A stretch of 64,000 nt of DNA from Bacteroidales bacterium (GTDB taxonomy: Bacteria > Bacteroidota > Bacteroidia > Bacteroidales > UBA1715), in assembly GCA_017516865.1 (NCBI GenBank), contig JAFXAU010000031.1, positions 186,001 to 250,000 of the forward strand, in the 5' to 3' direction. Both the position numbers and the translations under genes were made by a program. Below are positions 35,034 to 44,617 of the stretch, piece by piece. A model generated the notes under the pieces. That model was not told where the DNA came from. It saw only the letters and a program-made list of their open reading frames with translations, and did no database searches. Positions within the stretch are counted from its first letter, which is position 1; the number at the start of each line of letters is the position of its first letter.

Positions 35034-36284
35034 ATGGCACATTTTCGTGTTAGATATGCGACAAATAACGGACGATTTCAGCCTTGTACTATAACAAACG
35101 ATATAGTTTTATCGGACACACACCCAACTGCATTTCCACAAAATCGTGGCCGTTCACATAATATGCTTCAACACGACAGACTTCCTGTTGACGAAGATGC
35201 TTTTTTCGTCGACATTTGGACTCCAAACACCGATGGTATAAAACCTGTTTTATTTTGGATTCACGGGGGCTCGTTTTCTGTTGGAGCAAGTGGAGATAAA
35301 CACAACGATGCATCATTGCTATCGAAAAATGCTGATATTGTGGTTGTTAGCGTAACCTACAGGTTAGGATATTTAGGAACAGCTTTTTTCGAAGGAATTC
35401 CTCAGCAAAATTGCGGTTTTCACGATATAATAACTGCATTGGAATGGACAAATCACCACATCGAACATTTTAACGGCAATCCCCGAAATATAACCATTGG
35501 AGGGCAATCGTCAGGTGCATGGTATGCCATGGCTCTTCATACGTCGCCTGCTGTGCAGCATTTATTTCAAAGAACAATGTTGTTCAGTTGGCCTGGAACT
35601 ATGCAGGCTGTACCACAAGAAAGTGCTTCGGACATTCATAACCATTTTTGCAAAGTACTTGCACAACAAACATCAGCAACAATCACAAATGCCGACATTC
35701 ACGATATTCTCATAACCGAACTGAGGATAGGAAAATATAATAAGAAACAATATAATTTTCTCGTTTCGTTTATACCAAGCGAAGAGCCAAATTTCATTGC
35801 AAAAGACTTTTTTACCGCTATACAAAAAATAGAAAAACCGATTTATTTACAATGTACCGAAAACGAATGTGGAATTTACGTGTACAAATTTCCTATTGGG
35901 AAATACACACCATTACGCGTCATTACGCCGTTTCTTAAACGATATTGTCCAGAAAACACATACGAGAAACTTAAAGCGAGTCGAAAACAAACACACGATT
36001 CATATCAAACCGTTGTCGACGTAACTTCGGATATTCTCTTTTTTGAACCAGCACGAAAAATTGTAGAAATTTGTGGGAAAAAAGCCATTTTCAATGCTTT
36101 CACATACCCTGCTGCAAACAAAAAAACGCAATGCTGTCACTGTTTCGACCTACCGTTCCTTTTTGGAAATATTGACAATTGGGAAACAAGTAAAATCTTC
36201 CAGGGATGCGACTTTTCTGCCATTCGACAAGAATCAATCGTCCTTCAAAAGAAAATTGCAAATTTTGTAAACGAAATTTATTAG
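35034..36284 (+). CDS. Carboxylesterase (type B)-like protein
   Basis: A 416-residue alpha/beta-hydrolase protein. The oxyanion block FWIHGGSFSVGASG, VVSVTYRLGYLGT, and the nucleophile elbow TIGGQSSGAWYAMAL (GQSSG in place of the usual GESAG) are present, as is HCFDLPFLFGN near the C-terminus, the usual site of the catalytic His. No signal peptide is visible, so it is probably cytoplasmic. Shorter than most type B carboxylesterases (~500). It diverges from the RluA-like gene. Substrate unknown. Confidence 0.82.
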   Translation: MAHFRVRYATNNGRFQPCTITNDIVLSDTHPTAFPQNRGRSHNMLQHDRLPVDEDAFFVDIWTPNTDGIKPVLFWIHGGSFSVGASGDKHNDASLLSKNADIVVVSVTYRLGYLGTAFFEGIPQQNCGFHDIITALEWTNHHIEHFNGNPRNITIGGQSSGAWYAMALHTSPAVQHLFQRTMLFSWPGTMQAVPQESASDIHNHFCKVLAQQTSATITNADIHDILITELRIGKYNKKQYNFLVSFIPSEEPNFIAKDFFTAIQKIEKPIYLQCTENECGIYVYKFPIGKYTPLRVITPFLKRYCPENTYEKLKASRKQTHDSYQTVVDVTSDILFFEPARKIVEICGKKAIFNAFTYPAANKKTQCCHCFDLPFLFGNIDNWETSKIFQGCDFSAIRQESIVLQKKIANFVNEIY

Positions 36285-36339
36285 ATACGAACTACGCATG
36301 CCCATTACACTTTGAGCATTGCAAATAGCGCATTACACA

Positions 36340-36600
36340 TTAAAAATCCGTATCCATCGTAGTAAATTCCGCATCACATTCTGTTTTAACGGAATCGACA
36401 TATTTTTCTGTCAACGAAATTTTATCAACCTCAGCAACTTTCAATTTTTGATACAAACAATCGCAGTAGTCTTTTGTTTGTTCCCCATAAAACACTTGAT
36501 TATCAGTATCTTTTAGACATTTTTCTTTTATTTTCTCGGCTGACGGCGTACACGAAACGCATGCCGCAAAGATTATGGATATACAAAGAATTCGCTTCAT
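36340..36600 (-). CDS. Small hypothetical lipoprotein
   Basis: The 86-residue protein begins MKRILCISIIFAACVSC with a lipobox before the second Cys, so the mature protein is ~70 residues. The rest is helical with several cysteines (EKCLKD, DYCDCLYQKLK), resembling small Cys-rich lipoproteins common in Bacteroidota. Promoter box at 36621-36628. Function unknown. Confidence 0.7.
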   Translation of the reverse strand: MKRILCISIIFAACVSCTPSAEKIKEKCLKDTDNQVFYGEQTKDYCDCLYQKLKVAEVDKISLTEKYVDSVKTECDAEFTTMDTDF

Positions 36601-36620
36601 TGTTTTATTTTTTATCTAAG

Positions 36621-36628
36621 CAAATATA
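36621..36628 (-). promoter_or_regulatory. -7 promoter box TATATTTG
   Basis: Perfect TAnnTTTG box 20 bases before the ATG at 36600. Confidence 0.5.
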
Positions 36629-36728
36629 ATTATAACTTGTTAAATAAAAATACTTCCTTTTAAAACGTAATGTACAGATTTCATATACTTTTACAAAATC
36701 AATTTTCAACAATTAAAACAACAAGTAT

Positions 36729-37667
36729 ATGTCTGATATAGAAAAAGTTAACTGTCTAATCATTGGTAGCGGGCCAGCAGGATACACAGCTGCCATTTAT
36801 GCTTCGAGAGCAAATTTATCGCCTGTTTTATACGAAGGAATGCAAACTGGAGGTCAATTGACAACGACTAACGAAGTTGAGAACTTTCCAGGCTATCCCG
36901 AAGGTGTTTCTGGAATGGATATGATGGACGACATCCGTCAGCAGGCGTTAAGATTCGGAGCTGACATTCGCGAAGGAAACGTCACTGCATGCGAACTGAG
37001 CGACACAAAAAAAATAGTAACAATTGACGATAAGAAAACAATAGAAGCAGAAGCTGTCATAATTGCAACAGGAGCGTCCGCCCGATATTTAGGTCTGGAA
37101 AGCGAACGTAAATTCCGTGGAATGGGTGTTTCTGCCTGTGCCGTATGCGACGGATTCTTCTATCGCAAAAAAGACGTTGCCGTAATCGGCGGTGGCGATA
37201 CTGCTGTCGGCGATGCTCTTTATTTATCGGGCATTGCGAATAAAGTATACTTGATTGTCCGTAAAAACTATCTGCGTGCGTCAAAAGTGCTCCAAGAACG
37301 AGTAAGCAACACTCCAAATATTGAAATTTTGTTTGAACACGTGACAAAAGAAGTTCTTGGCGACAATAGTGGCGTTACAGGTCTAAGACTTGAAAAACAA
37401 GGGAAAGACGAAGTTATAATAAACATAACAGGAATGTTCTTGGCTATCGGCCACAATCCAAATACTTCTATTTTCAAAGGTCAAATTACCCTTGACGAAA
37501 ACGGATATATTGTAACCGAAGGCAAAGGTACTCAAACAAATATAAAAGGCGTATTTGCCTGTGGCGACGTACAAGACCCGACATACCGTCAGGCAATCAC
37601 TGCGGCGGCATCGGGTTGCAAAGCCGCATTGGACACAGAACGATATCTGTTAAGCAAAGGCGAATAG
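36729..37667 (+). CDS. trxB: Thioredoxin reductase
   Basis: The 312-residue flavoprotein reduces thioredoxin with NADPH. FAD-binding GSGPAGYTAAIYASRA starts near residue 13, the redox pair CAVC is at residues 137-140 (ACAVCDGFF), the NADPH-binding GGGDTAVGDALYL follows, and the final FACGDVQD motif lies near the C-terminus. Length and motif order are standard. A strong terminator follows. Confidence 0.97.
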   Translation: MSDIEKVNCLIIGSGPAGYTAAIYASRANLSPVLYEGMQTGGQLTTTNEVENFPGYPEGVSGMDMMDDIRQQALRFGADIREGNVTACELSDTKKIVTIDDKKTIEAEAVIIATGASARYLGLESERKFRGMGVSACAVCDGFFYRKKDVAVIGGGDTAVGDALYLSGIANKVYLIVRKNYLRASKVLQERVSNTPNIEILFEHVTKEVLGDNSGVTGLRLEKQGKDEVIINITGMFLAIGHNPNTSIFKGQITLDENGYIVTEGKGTQTNIKGVFACGDVQDPTYRQAITAAASGCKAALDTERYLLSKGE

Positions 37668-37696
37668 TTTTTACAATAAATAGCTCATTATTTGCG

Positions 37697-37708
37697 GAGA
37701 CGCGTCTC
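37697..37708. repeat. Short perfect palindrome GAGACGCGTCTC
   Basis: A 12-base palindrome in the gap between trxB and carB. Its style resembles the GGACGC...GCGTCC hairpins at 12374-12433 and may belong to the same family of dispersed intergenic elements. Confidence 0.4.
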
Positions 37709-37713
37709 TGCCC

Positions 37714-37751
37714 AAAACAGAAAAAGGATGGTCACCCATCCTTTTCTGTTT
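37714..37751. terminator. Bidirectional terminator between trxB and carB
   Basis: A 17-bp stem (AAACAGAAAAAGGATGG pairing with CCATCCTTTTCTGTTT, one bulged A) with a short loop. T-rich on either side, so it can serve both convergent genes. Confidence 0.85.
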
Positions 37752-37772
37752 ATAATTATCTAAACATTTCGT

Positions 37773-40700
37773 TTAAATTTGATATTCCTGCCAGCTCTTG
37801 ATTGCAATGTCGCTCATTTCTTTTGAACAAGCGGCGTGTAGGAACGCACTTGCAAGACGGGCATTGGTCAACAACGGAATGTTGTGGTCGATTGCCGCAC
37901 GACGGATTTTGTATCCGTTGGTCAGCTCGCGACGAGTTTGGTTCTTTGGAATGTTGATAACCAAGTCAATCTTATGTTCCTGCATCAATTCGGTAATGTC
38001 TTCCTGTGCGTGTGTTTCGTCCGGCCAATTTACTGCCGTTGCCGTAACACCGTTTTCTGCCAAGAATTTCTGCGTACCTGCCGTTGCATAGATTTTCAAA
38101 CCCTTTTCTTGCAACAACTTGCAAGAATCCAACAAGTCAACCTTGCCTTTCACGTCACCCGACGAAACCAACACGCCTTTCTCCGGTTTGTGGAATCCAA
38201 CCGAATACAACGACGACAACAACGCATCGTCAAACGTCGTTCCCAAGCAACCAACTTCACCAGTCGACGACATATCAACGCCCAAAATCGGGTCGGCTCT
38301 GTGAAGACGGGCAAATGAGAATTGCGATGCCTTAACGCCCACGTGGTCAACGTCGAATACAGCCGAATCAGGTTTTTCAACCGTTTCGCCCAACATAATC
38401 TTTGTTGCCGTTTCAATGAAATTACGCTTCAAAACCTTGGAAACGAACGGGAACGAACGCGAAGCACGCAAGTTACATTCAATTACCTTCACATCGTTGT
38501 TCTTAGCCAGATATTGAATGTTGAACGGACCACTGATGTTCAATTCCTTCGCAATCTTGCGACTGATTTGTTTGATGCGGCGAGCCGTTGCAACGTAAAT
38601 GTTTTGTGCAGGGAACACCAACGTAGCGTCACCCGAGTGTACGCCCGCAAATTCAATATGTTCGGAAATTCCGTATTCAATAATTTCACCATTCTTCGCA
38701 ACAGCGTCGAATTCAATTTCTTTTGCATTTTGCAAGAATTTAGAAACCACAACAGGATATTCCTTCGAAACTTTTGCGGCGGCACCAAGGAATGTGTGCA
38801 TTTGGTCTTTGTCGTAACAAACGTTCATTGCGGCACCCGAAAGCACATACGAAGGACGAATCAATACAGGGAAACCAACTTCGTCAATGAACTTGTCGAT
38901 TTCGTCGTAGCTTGTAAGAGCTTCCCAACGTGGTTGGTCAATACCAAGCTGGTCGAGCATTGCCGAGAATTTGTTACGGTTTTCCGCACGGTCAATTGAA
39001 ACTGGCGACGTTCCCAAAATAGGCACATTCTGACGATACAACTTCATAGCCAAGTTGTTAGGAATCTGACCACCAACCGACACAATCACACCTTTCGGAA
39101 TTTCAAGGTCGATTACGTCAAGCACGCGTTCAAAGCTTAGTTCGTCAAAATACAAGCGGTCGCACATATCGTAGTCGGTCGAGACCGTTTCGGGGTTGTA
39201 GTTAATCATTATTGACTTGTAACCGAACTTGCGAGCCGTTTGAATCGCATTTACAGAGCACCAGTCAAATTCCACCGAAGAACCGATTCTGTATGCACCA
39301 GAACCAAGCACGACAATAGATTTGTCGTTTTTGTAAGCATAATTGATGCTGTGTTCCTTTTCGCCGTAAGTCATATACAAATAATTGGTCAACTCTGGGT
39401 GTTCCGAAGCAACCGTGTTGATGCGGCGAACGGCAGGAAGGATGTTGAATTTCTTACGCACGTCGCGAACGCGAAGTTGTTCTTTTTCCATTGTGCCAGT
39501 CGGATTTTCAACATAACGGGCAATTTGGAAGTCGGAGAAACCAAGACGTTTTGCTTCGGCAAGCACATCGGCTGGCAAATCCTCAATTTTATTGTATTTT
39601 GAAAGAACTTTCGTGTAATCGACAATGTTTTTAAGACATTTGATGAAATACACGTCGATTTTCGTCAGTTCTTCGATTCTTTCAGGAGTGTAGCCGTTTT
39701 CGAGAGCTTTCGCAATTGCAAAGATTCTCATATCGGTAGGATGTGTCAATTCCTTGTCCAAGTCGTCGAATTCCAAATCGTTGTTGCCGACGAATCCGTG
39801 CATACCTTGACCAATCATACGAAGACCTTTCTGCATAATTTCCTCGAAAGATTTTCCGATAGACATAATCTCGCCAACCGACTTCATTGAAGAGCCGATT
39901 TCGCGGTCAACGCCGACGAATTTCGACAAGTCCCAACGAGGAATTTTTGCGATGATGTAGTCAACCGAAGGCGGAACATAAGCCGAGTTTGGCGTGCCCA
40001 TTTCGCCGATTTGGTCGAGTGTGTAACCCAACGCCAATTTTGCGGCAACGAAAGCCAACGGATAACCCGACGCTTTTGAAGCCAATGCCGATGAACGGCT
40101 CAAACGAGCGTTGATTTCAATGATTCTGTAATCGTTTGTTTGTGCGTTGAATGCAAACTGAATGTTACATTCACCCACGATTCCAATATGGCGAACAACC
40201 TGAATGGCAATCTTTTGCAACAATTCAATCTGTTCCTTCGTAAGAGTGATGATTGGCGAAATCACGATACTTTCACCAGTGTGGATTCCCAGTGGGTCAA
40301 CATTTTCCATAGGAACAACCGTGAAACAGTGGTCGTTAGCATCGCGGATAACTTCGAATTCTATTTCTTTCCAACCTTTGAGCGATTCTTCCACAAGGAT
40401 TTGTTTTGAATATGCAAGAGCGTTTTCGCACAAATCAACAAATTCTTTTTCGTTGGTGGAGATACCCGAACCAAGGCCGCCAAGAGCGTATGCCGAACGA
40501 ACCATGATTGGGAAACCAAGTTTGTGGGCAACTTTCAGTGCGTCGTCAATTGATTCCACCGCTTGCGAAGCAGGCGTTTTTGCCTGAATTTCGTTCAATT
40601 TCTTCACGAACAAGTCACGGTCTTCGGTAATCATAATGGCTTCCACCGAAGTTCCAAGAACCTTTACGCCATATTTTTCAAGTACGCCCGAAAGATATAA

Positions 40701-40994
40701 TTGAGTTCCGCAGTTCAAAGCAGTTTGTCCACCGAAAGCCAAAAGGATTCCGTCAGGTTTTTCCTTTTTGATAATTTCCTCAACGAAATATGGAGTAATC
40801 GGCAAGAAATACACTTTGTCGGCAATACCGTCAGATGTTTGAATTGTCGCAATATTAGGGTTAATCAATACCGTGGAGATACCTTCCTCACGCATTGCCT
40901 TCAATGCCTGCGAACCAGAATAGTCAAACTCACCTGCCTGTCCGATTTTCAACGCTCCCGAACCAAGTAGCAAAACTTTTTTTACATCTTTCAT
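37773..40994 (-). CDS. carB: Carbamoyl-phosphate synthase large subunit
   Basis: The 1073-residue protein makes carbamoyl phosphate for pyrimidine and arginine synthesis from ammonia (supplied by CarA), bicarbonate and ATP. Both ATP-grasp halves are present: the first from KVLLLGSGALKIGQAGEFDY to the ~540 region, the second starting SIVVLGSGAYRIGSSVEFDW; the allosteric MGS-like domain follows at ~935-1065 with VLVSSGDVKGKVDLL and IYATAGTQKFL. Length is full. carA is not in the window. The gene is preceded by a leader with an attenuator (41023-41187), so expression is likely tuned to a nucleotide or amino acid. Confidence 0.97.
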   Translation of the reverse strand: MKDVKKVLLLGSGALKIGQAGEFDYSGSQALKAMREEGISTVLINPNIATIQTSDGIADKVYFLPITPYFVEEIIKKEKPDGILLAFGGQTALNCGTQLYLSGVLEKYGVKVLGTSVEAIMITEDRDLFVKKLNEIQAKTPASQAVESIDDALKVAHKLGFPIMVRSAYALGGLGSGISTNEKEFVDLCENALAYSKQILVEESLKGWKEIEFEVIRDANDHCFTVVPMENVDPLGIHTGESIVISPIITLTKEQIELLQKIAIQVVRHIGIVGECNIQFAFNAQTNDYRIIEINARLSRSSALASKASGYPLAFVAAKLALGYTLDQIGEMGTPNSAYVPPSVDYIIAKIPRWDLSKFVGVDREIGSSMKSVGEIMSIGKSFEEIMQKGLRMIGQGMHGFVGNNDLEFDDLDKELTHPTDMRIFAIAKALENGYTPERIEELTKIDVYFIKCLKNIVDYTKVLSKYNKIEDLPADVLAEAKRLGFSDFQIARYVENPTGTMEKEQLRVRDVRKKFNILPAVRRINTVASEHPELTNYLYMTYGEKEHSINYAYKNDKSIVVLGSGAYRIGSSVEFDWCSVNAIQTARKFGYKSIMINYNPETVSTDYDMCDRLYFDELSFERVLDVIDLEIPKGVIVSVGGQIPNNLAMKLYRQNVPILGTSPVSIDRAENRNKFSAMLDQLGIDQPRWEALTSYDEIDKFIDEVGFPVLIRPSYVLSGAAMNVCYDKDQMHTFLGAAAKVSKEYPVVVSKFLQNAKEIEFDAVAKNGEIIEYGISEHIEFAGVHSGDATLVFPAQNIYVATARRIKQISRKIAKELNISGPFNIQYLAKNNDVKVIECNLRASRSFPFVSKVLKRNFIETATKIMLGETVEKPDSAVFDVDHVGVKASQFSFARLHRADPILGVDMSSTGEVGCLGTTFDDALLSSLYSVGFHKPEKGVLVSSGDVKGKVDLLDSCKLLQEKGLKIYATAGTQKFLAENGVTATAVNWPDETHAQEDITELMQEHKIDLVINIPKNQTRRELTNGYKIRRAAIDHNIPLLTNARLASAFLHAACSKEMSDIAIKSWQEYQI

Positions 40995-41022
40995 AACTAT
41001 ATAATTTTATCAGTCTCTAAAC

Positions 41023-41055
41023 AAAAAAAATGCGTTAGTAAAAAAACTAACGCAT
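41023..41055 (-). terminator. Attenuator: intrinsic terminator in the carB leader
   Basis: On the minus strand a 10-bp perfect stem (ATGCGTTAGT / ACTAACGCAT) with a loop of six T is followed by a run of seven T. It is upstream of the carB ATG (40994) by about 28 bases, so it would stop transcripts before carB. The stop codon TAG of the leader peptide lies in its 5' arm. Confidence 0.85.
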
Positions 41056-41145
41056 CTTATAATGAAAAACAACAACATTTCCTGCTTTATCGCTCGGCTT
41101 CGCAACCGTTTTTAAGTCTATGAACGTTGTCATTGTGATTCTCAT
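41047..41145 (-). CDS. Leader peptide of carB (32 codons)
   Basis: The frame starts at an ATG at 41145, about 13 bases after the -7 box, and encodes MRITMTTFIDLKTVAKPSDK followed by AGNVVVFHYKMR before TAG. The stop codon lies in the 5' arm of the terminator, so a ribosome finishing this peptide would prevent the terminator from forming. Codons 24-30 (GTT GTT GTT TTT CAT TAT AAG) are very rich in U. The layout resembles the pyrBI leader of E. coli, where RNA polymerase pauses at U-runs when UTP is low and the ribosome catches up. The peptide has no run of one amino acid that would point to amino-acid control. Confidence 0.7.
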   Translation of the reverse strand: MRITMTTFIDLKTVAKPSDKAGNVVVFHYKMR

Positions 41146-41157
41146 TTTTTATTTCGG

Positions 41158-41187
41158 CAAAGATAGGTAAACGGATTTTTTCTGCAA
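41158..41187 (-). promoter_or_regulatory. Promoter of carB leader (TTG-N19-TATCTTTG)
   Basis: -7 box TATCTTTG at 41158-41165, spacer of exactly 19 bases, TTG at 41185-41187. It places the transcript start at about 41151, just before the leader ATG. Confidence 0.8.
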
Positions 41188-41352
41188 GAAATGTTCATTA
41201 AATTTTATTAACCAAGTTACGCACAATTTTGCGAGAAGAACGTACTCTCAACCCACAACTTTTATTCACTTTTTTACAAATTATTTACTCTTCGAACCTT
41301 GACATTCAAAATTTACAACGTATAATCACTGAGAACATTAAAATAAATTACA

Positions 41353-43047
41353 ATGAAACCACTCAAAAACAACGAAAACATTACAGAAACAACTTCAAAA
41401 ACAGAATTTAACAGTCTCAAAGAAGAAGATATAACGATATTTGTCGCCTTAGATCAAATTATTGCAACGGTCGAAGGCAAGCACCTTAATTTGGAGATTG
41501 TTGACAAACTCAATCCAGCAATCCCATACCTAACAAAGAAATTGGATTTAACTCCCGTACAAGCTATACTTCTGGCTCCCATCGCAAACTGCTCTCCCCA
41601 TATCACGACGATTGACGACATAGCGCATTTTTTTAACTGTACCAACATTCATGTAATGCGTTATGCCAAGGAGTTGGATTCATTGATGGAAAAACGCATT
41701 GTTCGATATAAAAGAACTTTCAATGCTGAAGGGTATTGTGTTCCCAAAAATGTGATGAATGCATTCAAGGAGAACAAGGTTTATCTTGCAGAAGAATACA
41801 AGGATTACACTACCGAGAAAATCTTTGAATTCAGTGATGAAATGTATTGTGATATTATCAATGACAAAATAGAGTGGCAGGATTTCATATCGGAACTACG
41901 GACAATTTTAAAAGTGAACAAAACGCTGTCTTTTGCGAGAAAAATCAAAGATTATAATCTGATGGACGAGGATTTTTTCATTCTAATGGTATTTTGCCTA
42001 CATTACATTTATAATAATGACATTGAATTGAATATTTCCACCCAGTTGAGTTTTATGAGAAGACGCGACAGTAATCGGCATCTGAATGCTTTTCGTTCGG
42101 GAACGCACGTTCTTCAAGATCTGAATTTGATTGAAAATGCATTTAACGACGGCATGGCTGATCCTAATCGTTTTATGCTGACCAACTTCGCAAAACGAGA
42201 ATTGCTTTCAGAAGTGTCGCCTAAAGCCGAACAAGAGAAAAATACACAACTGACGTATGTCGATTCTATTATAAAGAAAACAATGTATTATAATCCCACT
42301 GAAGAAAAGCTAATCAATCAACTTGCTTCGTTGCTGGAACCAGAACGTTTTTCCGACATACAAAAACGGCTGAAAGAATGCGGCATGCGGACAGGATTTG
42401 CATGCTTGTTTTACGGTGCTCCCGGCACGGGAAAGACCGAAACTGTGCTGCAATTGGCAAAACAGACTGGCAGAAACATTATGCAGGTGAATATATCCGA
42501 CATCAAAAGCAAATGGGTGGGCGAAAGCGAAAAAAATATCAAGGAAATTTTCGACCGCTACCATTCCTTCGTGAAGAAAAACAAAGTTGTGCCGATACTG
42601 TTCTTTAACGAAGCCGACGCCATCTTTGGAACTCGTTTGGAAAACACGCGGCATGCGGTCGACAAGATGGAAAATTCCATTCAAAACATCATTTTGCAGG
42701 AAATGGAAAATCTTAATGGAATCCTCATTGCGACCACTAATCTGTCGAATAATTTGGACAAGGCGTTCGAACGAAGATTTTTGTATAAAATCAAGTTTCA
42801 GAAACCTAACGAGGAAGCACTAAAATCTATCTGGAAATCGATGATTCCCGACCTAGACAACGAGACAATCTCAGAACTCGCAGTGAAATACGATTTTTCG
42901 GGAGGTCAGATAGAGAACATTGCACGCAAAAAAACTATCCAAAGCATTCTTGACGGAGAGAAGATTTCGTTGACGCAATTACAAGAATTTTGCGATGCAG
43001 AGAAGTTGGACAAAAAAGAACGTAAAGTGGTGGGGTTTGGTCGCTGA
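41353..43047 (+). CDS. AAA+ ATPase with N-terminal helical domain
   Basis: A 564-residue protein. The N-terminal ~330 residues are helical with no recognised domain. The AAA+ module follows: Walker A GAPGTGKTE at ~355, Walker B ILFFNEADAIFG at ~415 (Asn instead of the usual Asp before Glu), sensor IATTNLSNNLD, arginine finger region KAFERRFLYKIKF and sensor 2 GGQIENIARK. Homologues with the NEAD form are common in Bacteroidota. Relations are to FtsH/ClpX-like or spastin-like remodelers, but the target is unknown. It diverges from the carB leader. Confidence 0.85.
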   Translation: MKPLKNNENITETTSKTEFNSLKEEDITIFVALDQIIATVEGKHLNLEIVDKLNPAIPYLTKKLDLTPVQAILLAPIANCSPHITTIDDIAHFFNCTNIHVMRYAKELDSLMEKRIVRYKRTFNAEGYCVPKNVMNAFKENKVYLAEEYKDYTTEKIFEFSDEMYCDIINDKIEWQDFISELRTILKVNKTLSFARKIKDYNLMDEDFFILMVFCLHYIYNNDIELNISTQLSFMRRRDSNRHLNAFRSGTHVLQDLNLIENAFNDGMADPNRFMLTNFAKRELLSEVSPKAEQEKNTQLTYVDSIIKKTMYYNPTEEKLINQLASLLEPERFSDIQKRLKECGMRTGFACLFYGAPGTGKTETVLQLAKQTGRNIMQVNISDIKSKWVGESEKNIKEIFDRYHSFVKKNKVVPILFFNEADAIFGTRLENTRHAVDKMENSIQNIILQEMENLNGILIATTNLSNNLDKAFERRFLYKIKFQKPNEEALKSIWKSMIPDLDNETISELAVKYDFSGGQIENIARKKTIQSILDGEKISLTQLQEFCDAEKLDKKERKVVGFGR

Positions 43048-43052
43048 ACAAG

Positions 43053-43583
43053 CTAGAACTGGCAGCTCACAACCTCGTCCATCGGAATGTCCCACGGGGC
43101 ACAGTCGATTTTGGGAACAATCTGCCACGGAAAACAAATTCCCATCTTGTATCCGTGAGTTTTAGGCAAGAATCTGTCGTAGAACCCTTTACCCCGCCCC
43201 ATTCTACCGCCTGATTTGTCGAATGCGAGGCCAGGGATTATGCACAAATCTATCGAAGCATAATCAGTAAATATCGGTCCGACAGGTTCTTGTATTCCAA
43301 ACTCGCCAACAACCATGCTGTTTTCGTCGGTAAAAGCACGCAATTCCAACATATCGCCGACAACTTTGGGTAGAAGGAACGTCTTTTTCCCAGTCCACTT
43401 TTGTATCAGTTCATGAGTATTGACCTCGTCGGGCAACGACCAAAAAGCGAGAATGGTTTGAGCCTTTTGGAATTTCTCGTTTTTCTCGATTGCTTCGCAC
43501 ACTTTTTCGGAATACTGACGAAGTTCTTCCGCAGTTTTGCTTCTTGTCTGCGACAACATTGCTTTTCGAATGGTCAATTTCAT
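43053..43583 (-). CDS. 5-formyltetrahydrofolate cyclo-ligase
   Basis: A 176-residue protein that converts 5-formyl-THF to 5,10-methenyl-THF with ATP. The family motifs are present: TILAFWSLPDEVNTHELI near residue 43, FGIQEP near 115, and the nucleotide-binding LAFDKSGGRMGRGKGFYDRFL near 138. The ATG is at 43583. It follows purC on the same strand, both part of one-carbon/purine metabolism, but a terminator lies between them. Confidence 0.93.
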   Translation of the reverse strand: MKLTIRKAMLSQTRSKTAEELRQYSEKVCEAIEKNEKFQKAQTILAFWSLPDEVNTHELIQKWTGKKTFLLPKVVGDMLELRAFTDENSMVVGEFGIQEPVGPIFTDYASIDLCIIPGLAFDKSGGRMGRGKGFYDRFLPKTHGYKMGICFPWQIVPKIDCAPWDIPMDEVVSCQF

Positions 43584-43613
43584 GATTCTTAGATTTAATT
43601 AAACTAAATAAAA

Positions 43614-43640
43614 GTAGAGGCACCACAGCGGTACCTCTAC
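43614..43640 (-). terminator. Rho-independent terminator after purC
   Basis: 11-bp stem GTAGAGGTACC / GGTGCCTCTAC (minus strand, one wobble), 5-base loop, followed by TTTTATTT. It separates purC from the cyclo-ligase gene. Confidence 0.85.
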
Positions 43641-43652
43641 GTTGCTTCAATA

Positions 43653-44606
43653 TTATAATGTTTTCAAATACTTTTCGACATTTCTCTGAATTCGTTCGGC
43701 AATGTCGCCTTCGGTTCCACGATTTTTCACAAACGTGTCGCCTGTAATATTTTCAAACAGTTCTATATATCTGTCGCTGATTGAAGTGACAATCTGCGGA
43801 GTCATCTCGGGAACCTGTTGACCTTCCTTACCTTGAAAGCCGTTAGCCATAAGCCATTCACGAACAAACTCCTTTGAAAGTTGTTTCTGAGGCTCACCTT
43901 TTGCAAAACGGTCTTCATAGCCTTCGGCATAAAAATAACGAGAAGAATCTGGCGTGTGGATTTCGTCAATCAAATAGATTTTTCCGTCTTTCTTTCCAAA
44001 TTCATATTTCGTGTCAACCAATATCAATCCACGTTTTGCGGCAATTTTGGAACCTTTTTCAAACAAAGCCATCGTGTATTTTTCCAACACTTCGTAATCT
44101 TCTTTCGAAACCAAGCCGCGTTTCAAGATTTCTTCTTTAGAAATATCTTCGTCGTGTTCTCCGATTTCTGCTTTCGTTGTCGGTGTGATGATAGGTTTCG
44201 GGAATTTTTGGTTTTCCTTCATTCCATCAGGCAATTTAATTCCGCAGAGTTCTCTTGCTCCTGCCTTATATGCACGCCATGCACTACCGCACAAATATGC
44301 TCTCACAATCATTTCCACAGGAAAACCTTTGCACTTTAGACCTACAGTCACCATCGGGTCGGGATTGGCGAGTTTCCAGTTCGGACAAATATCACGTGTA
44401 TCGTCAAGGAATTTCGATGCAATTTGATTCAACATCTGTCCTTTGTAGGGAATTCCCTTTGGAAGAATCACATCGAACGCCGAAATACGGTCGGTGGCAA
44501 CCATTACAAGAATGTCATCGTTGATGCTATACACATCACGGACTTTCCCATTGTAAACCCCTGTCTGACCAGGGAAGTTAAAATTTGTTTTTGTTAGTGC
44601 ATCCAT
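43653..44606 (-). CDS. purC: Phosphoribosylaminoimidazole-succinocarboxamide synthase
   Basis: PurC joins CAIR and aspartate in purine synthesis. The 317-residue protein is of the longer (eukaryote/Bacteroidota-like) form: [77 protein letters not shown] (with the magnesium-binding acidic residues) and [14 protein letters not shown]. It starts 11 bases after phoH on the same strand and is likely co-transcribed with it. Confidence 0.96.
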   Translation of the reverse strand: MDALTKTNFNFPGQTGVYNGKVRDVYSINDDILVMVATDRISAFDVILPKGIPYKGQMLNQIASKFLDDTRDICPNWKLANPDPMVTVGLKCKGFPVEMIVRAYLCGSAWRAYKAGARELCGIKLPDGMKENQKFPKPIITPTTKAEIGEHDEDISKEEILKRGLVSKEDYEVLEKYTMALFEKGSKIAAKRGLILVDTKYEFGKKDGKIYLIDEIHTPDSSRYFYAEGYEDRFAKGEPQKQLSKEFVREWLMANGFQGKEGQQVPEMTPQIVTSISDRYIELFENITGDTFVKNRGTEGDIAERIQRNVEKYLKTL

Positions 44607-44617
44607 TATCTTAAATT

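Noticed and set aside
38084-40587. Several plus-strand open frames opposite carB
   Set aside because: They are antisense shadows of a strongly supported gene with no family resemblance.
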